From Prevotella sp. CAG:924 (lineage in GTDB: Bacteria > Bacteroidota > Bacteroidia > Bacteroidales > Bacteroidaceae), in assembly GCA_000431975.1 (NCBI GenBank), contig HF988451.1:1-14145 (forward strand): DNA of 14,145 nucleotides, written 5' to 3'. This document shows, in pieces, positions 7,637-14,145 of the stretch; the stretch's first letter is position 1; every line of letters starts with the position of its first letter. The notes beneath the pieces were generated by a model. It ran no database searches and was not told the origin of the DNA. It worked only from the letters and a program-made list of their open reading frames with translations. The position numbers and the translations under genes are program-made.

Positions 7637-8149
7637 ATGATGCGTTTATTTCGTTACTTTTGTTTTGTATTTGTACTTTCTTTAGTCTTTGTCGGATGTT
7701 CTGACAAGTCGAAGAAGAAAGAGGTTCATGAGGAGATTCAAGGTCCAATGATGACTTTGGAGAAGAGAGACACCACGGAAGTGTATGACATGACCAAGAA
7801 CTTTCTTGAGCTTCTTAAGTCAAATAATATAGATAAGGCTGTCTCTATGCTTTATTATCTGACTCCTGACAAGAACGTCATCCCTCTGCCCGATTCTCTG
7901 GCTGAACGGCAGAAGGCGATCTTCAAGAGATTTCCGGTTTTGAGCTATAAGATCGACAGCATCATCTTCTATACCGAAACGGACAGTCAGGTGAAATACA
8001 CGATTGAATTCTTCAAGAAGCAGCCCGGCGATCCGCGTCCTAATACGACATCATTCTTTATCAAGCCGATGCGTATCCAGGGACAATGGTATATCACAAT
8101 GTTCGACTCCAATACCTATAATGGAGGAGAGACCAAGATCAAAAATTAA
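7637..8149 (+). CDS. small predicted lipoprotein, 170 aa
   Basis: I do not recognise a named family. Residues 1-20 form a signal peptide with a very hydrophobic core (FCFVFVLSLVFVG), and Cys21 is the lipidation site. The following SDKSKKKE is basic rather than acidic, so the surface-export signal of the 1042-aa protein is missing and the protein probably stays on the periplasmic face. The mature part has helices (about 48-95) followed by beta strands (YKIDSIIFYTETDSQVKYTIEFF and TSFFIKPMRIQGQWYITMFD), an alpha-then-beta layout like NTF2/DUF4878-type periplasmic proteins; that comparison is by appearance only. A second ATG directly follows the first, so the start could be 7640. It lies 17 bp before the OmpA-family gene, surely in the same transcript. 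Confidence 0.85.
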   Translation: MMRLFRYFCFVFVLSLVFVGCSDKSKKKEVHEEIQGPMMTLEKRDTTEVYDMTKNFLELLKSNNIDKAVSMLYYLTPDKNVIPLPDSLAERQKAIFKRFPVLSYKIDSIIFYTETDSQVKYTIEFFKKQPGDPRPNTTSFFIKPMRIQGQWYITMFDSNTYNGGETKIKN

Positions 8150-8166
8150 TTTTAAGACTTGAAGGT

Positions 8167-9270
8167 ATGAAAACGATTAGGTTTTTTGCATTAGTGTTGG
8201 CTGGATTCATGTGCATGCAGGCATCGGCCAAGACTGAGGCAGATAGTTGTGAGTTTAATGGCCATTGGTTTATCAGTGCCCATGGTGGTGTGCAATATAC
8301 GTTAGGAGAAGCAAAATTCGGTGATCTGTTGTCGCCGACAGTACAGCTCGCCGGTGGCTATCAGTTTAATCCATGGTTAGCTGCCCGTCTTTCTGTCGGA
8401 GCATGGCAGAGCAAAGGCGGATTTAATGGATATGTGATAGGAGGCCGTGCGACAAATACAACGTATAAGTATAACTATGTCGCTCCGACCATCGACGTGA
8501 TGTTTAATCTCTCTAATATCTTTTGCGGATATAATCCTAATCGCGTATTCAATCTCGGCGTGTTTGTAGGTGGTGGCGTCAATGTCGGTTTCGGCAATGA
8601 TGAGGCCAATGAGCTGAACGCAGCCGGTTATAACATGCGGTATATCTGGTCTGGTACTCAGGTGCTTGCAGTAGGCCGTGGCGGTCTGGATTTGGATTTC
8701 CGTGTGAGCGATCGTGTAAGTATCGGTCTTGAGGGAAGTGCCAATATCCTGTCTGATAAGTACAACTCAAAGAAAGCCGGCAATCCCGATTGGTATTTCA
8801 ATGTGATGGCAGGTGTGAAGATTAATCTGGGTAAGACAAAGAAGAAAGTTGCTTCGCCTGCTCCAGATCCCGCCCCGGTTCCTGTGGTAGAGACGAAGCC
8901 GGAGACTGTTCAGCCGGCAAAGCCCGAACCGAAACCCGAACCAAAGGAAATACGTCGCGACGTGTTCTTCAAGATCAATTCTGCTAAGGTGGAAGATGCC
9001 GAGATGACAAAGATCAAAGATCTCGCTCAGTTCTTGAAAGACCATAGCGATGCTATTGTAGATATAACAGGTTATGCTGATGCCGGTACAGGTACGAAGG
9101 CTATCAACGCACGTCTTTCGGCTAGTAGAGCAGAATCTGTAAAGAAGGTGCTTGTTGACCAGTATGGTATTGATTCCGCTCGTATCCGTACGAGTTCTAA
9201 GGGTGACACGGTACAGCCGTTCAGTACGAACGATATGAATCGTGTGTCAATATGTGTGGTAGCACAATAA
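8167..9270 (+). CDS. OmpA-family outer-membrane protein, 367 aa
   Basis: Signal peptide 1-21 (cleavage after ASA) leads to an outer-membrane beta-barrel of about 30-222, rich in alternating aromatic/Gly strands (WFISAHGGVQYTLG; FNVMAGVKINLG). A Pro/Glu/Lys linker spans about 228-262 (PAPDPAPVPV, KPEPKPEPK). An OmpA C-terminal domain at about 264-367 binds peptidoglycan. In it, the motif reads GYADAGTGTKAINARLSASR, where family members usually have GHTD..G....N..LS..R. The two residues expected to contact diaminopimelate, Asp305 and Arg321, are present, but there is one extra residue between them compared with Acinetobacter OmpA and His-Thr is replaced by Tyr-Ala. The role is to tether the outer membrane to the cell wall. 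The small lipoprotein lies 17 bp upstream; a strong hairpin follows 12 bp after the stop. Confidence 0.93.
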   Translation: MKTIRFFALVLAGFMCMQASAKTEADSCEFNGHWFISAHGGVQYTLGEAKFGDLLSPTVQLAGGYQFNPWLAARLSVGAWQSKGGFNGYVIGGRATNTTYKYNYVAPTIDVMFNLSNIFCGYNPNRVFNLGVFVGGGVNVGFGNDEANELNAAGYNMRYIWSGTQVLAVGRGGLDLDFRVSDRVSIGLEGSANILSDKYNSKKAGNPDWYFNVMAGVKINLGKTKKKVASPAPDPAPVPVVETKPETVQPAKPEPKPEPKEIRRDVFFKINSAKVEDAEMTKIKDLAQFLKDHSDAIVDITGYADAGTGTKAINARLSASRAESVKKVLVDQYGIDSARIRTSSKGDTVQPFSTNDMNRVSICVVAQ

Positions 9271-9282
9271 TATATAGGTAAG

Positions 9283-9321
9283 AGAAGGTCTTTTAAGAGG
9301 GGTGCCCTCTTATGACCTTCT
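9283..9321 (+). terminator. two-part hairpin after the OmpA-family gene
   Basis: An outer stem AGAAGGTC (9283-9290)/GACCTTCT (9314-9321) and an inner stem TAAGAGGG (9294-9301)/CCCTCTTA (9305-9312) are separated by a small asymmetric internal loop. The T run afterwards is weak (TCTACCC), with T-rich sequence only from 9336. It is well placed, 12 bp after the stop, to end the lipoprotein/OmpA transcript. Confidence 0.7.
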
Positions 9322-9332
9322 TCTACCCTTCA

Positions 9333-9665
9333 TAATTTTGTTTTTTGACAGCGGAGATTGCTGTCAAGATATTCTTATCCAATGCTATGTGTAAGGTACA
9401 TAGTGTTATGGGAATGGATTTTGTGGCAATGCAAGGAGTCTTGCAGAATTGCTCGGTTTGAGAGAGCTTTTTAGGATTTAAAATATTTGAAGAATAGCTC
9501 TTATGCAAGCCACAAGAGGATATACAGATTTCTAAGCTGATATTCATTTTATTGGTTGGAAATAAAATAAAGGATAGAGCGGCGGCTTTATACCTCATTT
9601 ATATAATAACTTAAAAATCTTCTATATTTCGTGGAGAGGTTGCCTGCGAGGGTGGCCTCTCTTAT
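9333..9665 (+). ncRNA. candidate small RNA unit (tentative)
   Basis: TAATTTTG at 9333-9340 fits the -7 consensus, though no good -33 element lies 20 bp upstream. The expected start, about 9346-9348, coincides with the first base of a GACAGC/GCTGTC hairpin (9347-9365). Two more stem-loops follow: a 10-bp stem with two wobbles (9381-9390/9398-9407) and TGCAAG/CTTGCA with a GAGT loop (9430-9445). A terminator-like hairpin at 9634-9661 would end the transcript at about 315 nt. No known RNA family is recognised. It could instead be the processed 3' part of the OmpA-family mRNA, or chance. Confidence 0.2.
9634..9661 (+). terminator. orphan terminator-like hairpin
   Basis: GAGAGGTTGCC (9634-9644) pairs with GGTGGCCTCTC (9651-9661), including three wobble pairs, around a TGCGAG loop. 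Stem and loop resemble the hairpins after rny and after the surface lipoprotein gene. No gene lies directly upstream, so the transcript it would end is not known; the candidate small RNA is one option. Confidence 0.45.
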
Positions 9666-9972
9666 GCTGAGGAGGGATCTTTATAAGATTTTGTTTTCCG
9701 AATAAAGGCTGGTCGGAGACCGGTGATGAGCGGATATTAAGAACAATGATAATGCGATAATACCGCAGAATTCTCTTTATTAATCGGAGGATTTAGACAT
9801 ATTATGCATTGTCAGTAGCAGCAGGTACATGTGAGACGTATGTCTGTAAGGATGTACGCAGGGCTGGTACAGCAGTGTATAAGCTGGAAGTTTTTACGAG
9901 ATATATCAGATTGTCCTTTAAAATTACGAATGAGTTGATACGAGTAGGATAATATAGAATATATCTTTTATT

Positions 9973-10014
9973 GATCTGCAAGTTCTCGTTCTCTTAATGC
10001 GAGACTTGCAGATC
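9973..10014. terminator. strong orphan hairpin in the gene-free region
   Basis: GATCTGCAAGT (9973-9983) pairs with 10004-10014, and CTCG (9985-9988) with CGAG (10000-10003); a single unpaired T at 9984 interrupts 15 bp of stem. An 11-nt loop separates the arms. Downstream is TTCTGTTTTC, moderately T-rich, as for an intrinsic terminator. The nearest upstream gene ends 700 bp away, so it marks an unseen transcript, a lost gene, or a bidirectional insulator before the next gene. Confidence 0.5.
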
Positions 10015-10629
10015 TTCTGTTTTCATTATCTATATTTTAGAAGAATAAAATCCGGCGATGAGGTATAAAGCCTGACATATCCCATTGGATCGGATATGGA
10101 GTATCCGATGGTCAGTCAGTTGTTGTATGATATTGAATGATATCGAGACAAAGTGGCGAGTAAGATATTCGGCAATAGTATGAAACCTACCAAATTTTTA
10201 ATGAGCAATCTTAGTTAAATAATATGATAGAGGTTTAATGTCGTGCTTCTATGGATGTAACCTATTAAAGTTATACAAATCACACAGATGATATGTCCCG
10301 TATATTTTCATTTTAATATACATCAATATACATTGAATGTCATTATGATATAAGTATATAAAGAGTTCGTGAATAAAGATTCTTACTGGTCTCATCATAT
10401 TTATTTAAGATCATTATAATGATAATATTTGTAATAAACATAAAAAGTAGAATTATGCTATATGTTATAAATTTGTATTATTTAAATAGATATATATAGA
10501 TAAAATTTAACTATTCTGTTTTAGAAAATTAAGTAAATGATGTCTGTTTTGATAGTCTATTTTATATTAAGGTATATCAATGACGAAATGTAGAAAATAT
10601 CGACTATTAGATAAAAAAGTGAAATAAAG

Positions 10630-10661
10630 TTTGGCTTTTTAATTTCATTTTTATATCTTTG
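10630..10661 (+). promoter_or_regulatory. promoter of the T9SS adhesin-like gene
   Basis: TTTGG at 10630-10634 and TATCTTTG at 10654-10661 give a near-ideal Bacteroidota -33/-7 pair, with 20 bp between TTG and the -7 element. The start point near 10668 leaves a short AT-rich leader of about 26 nt before the ATG at 10694. Confidence 0.8.
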
Positions 10662-10693
10662 CAATGTGTGTTTAATTTAATAAAAATTAGCCC

Positions 10694-13600
10694 ATGAAAC
10701 ATTTATTCATCTACATCTTGTGCTCCTTAATGAGTTATGGGGCGTATGCACAGACAAGTGGTACGGTGTCACCTCCTGCTAAGTTCAGGACAATGGTGGC
10801 CGAAAAGGCTATGCGTAGCGGGAAATTTGGAAAGAAGGCTGCTGCTATGCAACAGAAACAAAAAGCACGGCAGGTATTTCCAACCTCAAATATGCCGGGT
10901 GATCTGTTACGTAATCGTGTCGGGCATCCCGTACAGGTAAAAGCTTCCAAGGTGGCGAAAGCGGGGCCGATTGCAAGCGATGAGGCACGCATTACCTTAA
11001 ATGTGGAGACTGACTGGGGGGACGGTTCTGGCTATCAGCTCATTCTCGATCGTGACTGCGGCATTTATGGAATGACCTCTTTGGATGAAATTTTTGCGGC
11101 AGCAGATTACGCAGTTCCAGAGGACGCAAGCTATTTGGAGAACTTTTTAGTTGCGGGCGAATCAAAGTCTATAGATGTTCCTGCCGGAGAATATGATTTC
11201 TATGTATTCAATCCAACTCCGTCATCAGGTACGGTTTATCTTGCAGGCGGAGAATCGCAAGGCGACAATTACTATTTTAAGGGAGGTTATGAGTATGTAT
11301 TTACAGTTAATCTCGCTTTCACGCAGGATAATGTTGAGTTGACATGCGACTCTCCTGTTGATCTGGGTGTGAGCAAGATCATATCTCCTTCAACAGGTAA
11401 GGATCTTACTTCTGCAGAAGATGTGACAGCTACTTTCTATAACGAAGGCACAGAAGCAGTTTCTTCTTTTATTGCAAAGCTGACTGTCGACGGTGGTGAG
11501 ACTATCAGTGAGACGGTAGATACTCCTATTGCTCCGGGTGACAATATAGATTACACCTTTAAGGCAAAGGCTGATCTATCCGTTCCCGGTTTACATAGTG
11601 TGACAGTATCTGTTGACAACGAGAAGGATGGTCTTTCCGGCAATAACTCTATGACAAAGAAGGTTACACATGTGGCAGCTTTACCTGCTCCATTCACTTG
11701 TGACTTCAGTCAGGAAGGAAGCGTAGATTATTGGACGATCATCGATGCAAATCAGGATGGAACGACATGGACGATCTCACCGGAAACGGGAGCTGCCGAG
11801 ATTCTGTTCAATTCAGAACTTGCTACAGATGATTACATGGTAACGACATGTCCGATCACTCTTCCTGCTGGAACCAATAATTTCGTAATTGATTACAATG
11901 CTTTAGGTAATAGCTTTATTGAGAGTTTTGAGATACTTTATGGTAAGACCTCTGATGTCAGCGAAATGAAGGTGCTGAAGAGTTATGACGATTTCGTGGT
12001 AGCAGCAGATGGCTACAAGGGTATCATCAACTTTGACCTCGATGAAAGTGGCGATTACTATTTTGCGATTCATGGAACCTCACAGGCTAACCAGTATGGT
12101 ATCGGCGTTTATAAAGTCGTTGTTGCAGAGGGATCTTATATCGGTTCGCCAGATCTGTCAGTAGATAAGGTAACCTTGCCTATGTCAAGCTGTTCACTGG
12201 GTACTGAGGAGAAAGTGAGTGTAACCCTGTCTAATAAGGGAACTGCTGATGCTAAGGACTTCACGGTTGAGTATTCTGTCAATGGTACTGTGAAGGGAAG
12301 TCAGAAGTTTGACAAAGTCGTTCCTGTCGGTGAAAGTGTAGAGGTTACTCTTGATGATGTTATTGATATGTCAGCTGTAGGTAAGTATTCTGTAGGTGTC
12401 AATGTTACCGATGTAACTCCTGCTGACGGACAGAATCCGGAGACAATCACTGACAATAACTCCGGAGAGGCTTCTGTTACTCACTATACTCCGACCGATG
12501 TGCCGTTTGTGGTTGACTTCAACAATGAGACTCAGCGCGAGGACTGGTCAAGTGACGACTCTTGGGTTTACGATGGTGATTATTACAGTGCAATGTATTG
12601 TGTTGGCACTACTCCGCTTGTATCACGTGGCGTTAACCTTAAGGCCGGAAAGACCTATCGTCTCTCTTACAACTACATGGCCGGCATGTTCTATTTCATG
12701 TTTGTAGTGTATGACAGTTATGACATTATTCTTGGTGCGGAAGGAACTCCTGTGTCTGATTGGAGCACGATCGCATCGTACAGCGATATCTACACCAATG
12801 ATGCATTCACTGACGATGAGGTGACCTTTACTGTTCCTGCTGATGGTGTTTATTCACTGGGCTTTAAGCAAGATACTCCTCAGGGTACATTCATGTTGAG
12901 AAGTGCAGAGGTCGCCGAGGTTGCACCCTATGATGTGGCAATAACCAGCATGTCTGGCCTGCCTTCACAGCTTCCGAAATCTCAGGCTGAGGATCTGTCA
13001 GTTGATGTTGTTGTAAAGAACAAGGGATCTGAGCCTGCTTCAGGTACCATTGCACTGACTGCAGATGGAAAGCAGGTAGGTTCTGCCAAGTTCGAAGCTA
13101 TTCCTGCTGGTGAGACTCTGACAGTAAGTGTTCCTGCTACATTAAGTGATGTTCCTAGTGGTACTACTGATGTTACAGCGGAGGCAACACTCGATGGTGA
13201 GGAAGACAATAATCTGAATGACAACATGGCATCTGCTTCTTTGGAGATGACGGATGATGTGTATGCTTACGACTATGTTACCGATGGTATGTATGATGAT
13301 TATCATGCAATCGGTTTGGGCGAGGGCTATTTGTGCACGGCCGGCATCATATTCCATATCAATAAGACAGCCGATCTCAAGGGCCTCTCTATTGGTTGGG
13401 GTATGGCTGAGGATGAGCAGATCGGTCTCTCAGTCTACAAGTGGGACAATAATGCTACACCTGACGATTACGGGTATATTCCTGTAGGTGAGGAAGTATA
13501 TTCTACTACTGCTGAGAGAGGTGGCTCTACCGGTCAGGTCGATTATATGTTCGACGAGCTGACGACCTTGGCTCCTGGCGATTATATGATGGCAGTAACT

Positions 13601-14005
13601 TATACTGGTTATGGTCTTGCAGTGGATAATGTCCTTCCCGGACAGCTCTACCTGCTTACTGATGAGACTGGCTCTATGTGCGCTGTTGATCAGTCCTCCG
13701 CAGGACTCGGTACTCCTGCCATTCGTGCGATCCTTGGTGAGACAACTGGTATAGGCTCTGTCGCTACGGCAGCTATGACCCCGGCCATCGTTTACGATGC
13801 AGCCAGCAAGACTATCGTGGCCAGCTCACCTTCAGGTGCTATCAAGAGCCTTGAGGTTTACTCAGCTTCCGGTTCATTGATGGGCAAGATATCTGCCGGT
13901 TCAACAGTATGCCGCTATGAGGCTTCGAAGCTGACCTCTGGTGTATATGTTGTCAAGATGAAGACAGCCGACAAGACGGTGACAGGTAAGATCGCCGTGA
14001 AGTAA
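10694..14005 (+). CDS. T9SS-secreted gingipain-type adhesin-like protein, 1103 aa
   Basis: This is a secreted multidomain surface protein. Signal peptide 1-19/20 (ends YAQ). Residues about 98-212 match the DUF2436 domain of gingipain/hemagglutinin adhesins, with its WGDGSGYQLILDRD motif at 108-121 and a later IDVPAGEYDFYVFNP segment. Then come three CARDB-like Ig-fold modules (about 220-325, 486-598, 746-852; conserved NKGT/NKGS and NNS motifs) alternating with two cleaved-adhesin-like jelly-roll modules (about 333-480, starting FTCDFSQEG..DYW..IDANQDG..W; and 602-743). A further beta module (about 853-1014) comes next. The last 80 residues (about 1025-1103) are a T9SS type A C-terminal sorting domain, with SLEVYSASGSLM, LTSGVYVVKMKT and a final KIAVK. 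No protease domain or catalytic Cys/His pair is visible, so it resembles HagA-like adhesins more than gingipains. It stands alone, with its own promoter and terminator. Binding target unknown. Confidence 0.93.
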   Translation: MKHLFIYILCSLMSYGAYAQTSGTVSPPAKFRTMVAEKAMRSGKFGKKAAAMQQKQKARQVFPTSNMPGDLLRNRVGHPVQVKASKVAKAGPIASDEARITLNVETDWGDGSGYQLILDRDCGIYGMTSLDEIFAAADYAVPEDASYLENFLVAGESKSIDVPAGEYDFYVFNPTPSSGTVYLAGGESQGDNYYFKGGYEYVFTVNLAFTQDNVELTCDSPVDLGVSKIISPSTGKDLTSAEDVTATFYNEGTEAVSSFIAKLTVDGGETISETVDTPIAPGDNIDYTFKAKADLSVPGLHSVTVSVDNEKDGLSGNNSMTKKVTHVAALPAPFTCDFSQEGSVDYWTIIDANQDGTTWTISPETGAAEILFNSELATDDYMVTTCPITLPAGTNNFVIDYNALGNSFIESFEILYGKTSDVSEMKVLKSYDDFVVAADGYKGIINFDLDESGDYYFAIHGTSQANQYGIGVYKVVVAEGSYIGSPDLSVDKVTLPMSSCSLGTEEKVSVTLSNKGTADAKDFTVEYSVNGTVKGSQKFDKVVPVGESVEVTLDDVIDMSAVGKYSVGVNVTDVTPADGQNPETITDNNSGEASVTHYTPTDVPFVVDFNNETQREDWSSDDSWVYDGDYYSAMYCVGTTPLVSRGVNLKAGKTYRLSYNYMAGMFYFMFVVYDSYDIILGAEGTPVSDWSTIASYSDIYTNDAFTDDEVTFTVPADGVYSLGFKQDTPQGTFMLRSAEVAEVAPYDVAITSMSGLPSQLPKSQAEDLSVDVVVKNKGSEPASGTIALTADGKQVGSAKFEAIPAGETLTVSVPATLSDVPSGTTDVTAEATLDGEEDNNLNDNMASASLEMTDDVYAYDYVTDGMYDDYHAIGLGEGYLCTAGIIFHINKTADLKGLSIGWGMAEDEQIGLSVYKWDNNATPDDYGYIPVGEEVYSTTAERGGSTGQVDYMFDELTTLAPGDYMMAVTYTGYGLAVDNVLPGQLYLLTDETGSMCAVDQSSAGLGTPAIRAILGETTGIGSVATAAMTPAIVYDAASKTIVASSPSGAIKSLEVYSASGSLMGKISAGSTVCRYEASKLTSGVYVVKMKTADKTVTGKIAVK

Positions 14006-14050
14006 ATCTATCAGGGCAGGCTCCCACCTGTCCGGTTGTACAACGATAAT

Positions 14051-14086
14051 AAGGCGGATGAGGATGCAACCTCGTCCGCCTTTTTT
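14051..14086 (+). terminator. intrinsic terminator of the T9SS adhesin-like gene
   Basis: A 13-bp stem (AAGGCGGATGAGG at 14051-14063 with 14070-14082, one wobble) closes a six-base loop and is followed by TTTTTT at 14081-14086. It begins 45 bp after the stop codon and is the most classical terminator in the window. Confidence 0.92.
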
Positions 14087-14090
14087 AGTA

Positions 14091-14145
14091 GTATGCTCGG
14101 CATGAGCTTAATCTAATGGGTGCAAGTCCCTAATGAGCCCTAATA
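14091..14145 (+). mobile_element. 5' end of a group II intron (cut by the window edge)
   Basis: The last 55 bases follow the start of domain I of bacterial group II introns. GTATG replaces the usual GTGYG; next come a GCTC..GGCAT..GAGC hairpin, an ATCTAATGGG segment, and the hallmark GGGTGCAAGTCCC stem-loop at 14118-14130. This resembles the start of the Oceanobacillus iheyensis class C intron (GTGTGCCCGGCATGGGTGCA, then GGGTGAGAGTCCC). It begins 4 bases after the T run of a terminator, the site class C introns favour. Catalytic domain V, the reverse transcriptase/maturase and the 3' end lie outside, so completeness and activity are unknown. The class assignment rests on location and 5'-end resemblance only. 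Confidence 0.75.

Larger units (their letters stand above)
9271..10693. other. 1.4-kb region without a protein gene
   Basis: No reading frame here looks like a gene; the longest (9323-9598, minus strand, 91 codons) has a low-complexity translation and no promoter, and short plus-strand frames such as 9840-9938 are unremarkable. The first half is rich in hairpins: 9283-9321, 9347-9365, 9381-9407, 9430-9445, 9634-9661, 9973-10014 and 10089-10109. The second half, about 10,130-10,690, is very AT-rich and ends in the promoter of the T9SS gene. A small RNA in 9346-9665 is possible. Decayed genes cannot be excluded by eye. Confidence 0.6.

Noticed and set aside
9323..9598. 91-codon minus-strand frame in the gene-free region
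   Set aside because: No promoter, no domain-like features, and it spans the stem-loops that read better as RNA structure or chance.
1..14145. CRISPR array, tRNA or rRNA genes
   Set aside because: No regularly spaced repeats and no tRNA- or rRNA-like stretches were seen on either strand.

Overview
The window looks like a chromosomal segment of a Bacteroidota bacterium, most likely Bacteroidales of the Prevotella kind. The signs are promoters of the TAnnTTTG (-7) type about 20 bp downstream of a TTG-type -33 element, AT-rich translation starts without Shine-Dalgarno sequences, a lipoprotein with the acidic post-cysteine signal used for surface export in this phylum, and a gingipain-like modular protein with a type IX secretion (T9SS) C-terminal domain. 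The genus is an inference from gene content and style. All genes recognised lie on the + strand.

Layout. (1) 1-797 has no convincing gene; it holds a perfect 21-bp inverted repeat with an 18-nt loop (141-200) and a possible minus-strand promoter. (2) 798-3692 is a housekeeping block: an unrecognised 209-aa cytoplasmic protein with its own promoter, then a second promoter driving a 97-aa coiled-coil protein, zapA (Z-ring factor) and rny (RNase Y). (3) 3693-4433 is intergenic, with a strong hairpin, short repeats, a promoter and a leader of roughly 145 nt containing a short basic reading frame. (4) 4434-9270 is an envelope block: a 1042-aa surface lipoprotein with a long N-terminal coiled coil, a terminator-like hairpin, a small 170-aa lipoprotein and an OmpA-family porin-like protein that anchors to peptidoglycan. 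(5) 9271-10693 is a 1.4-kb stretch without a gene, but with several hairpins, a possible small-RNA transcription unit and a very AT-rich half before the next promoter. (6) 10694-14005 encodes a 1103-aa secreted T9SS adhesin-like protein, followed by a textbook intrinsic terminator. (7) The last 55 bases match the 5' end of a group II intron, placed just after that terminator as class C introns do; the rest lies beyond the window.

The first block links cell division (ZapA and its small coiled-coil neighbour) with RNA decay (RNase Y). The second and third blocks are cell-surface functions: a surface-exposed lipoprotein co-located with an outer-membrane/peptidoglycan tether, and an adhesin secreted through T9SS. 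The least explained items are the surface lipoprotein with its leader, the 97-aa ZapA neighbour, the structured 1.4-kb gap and the intron end.
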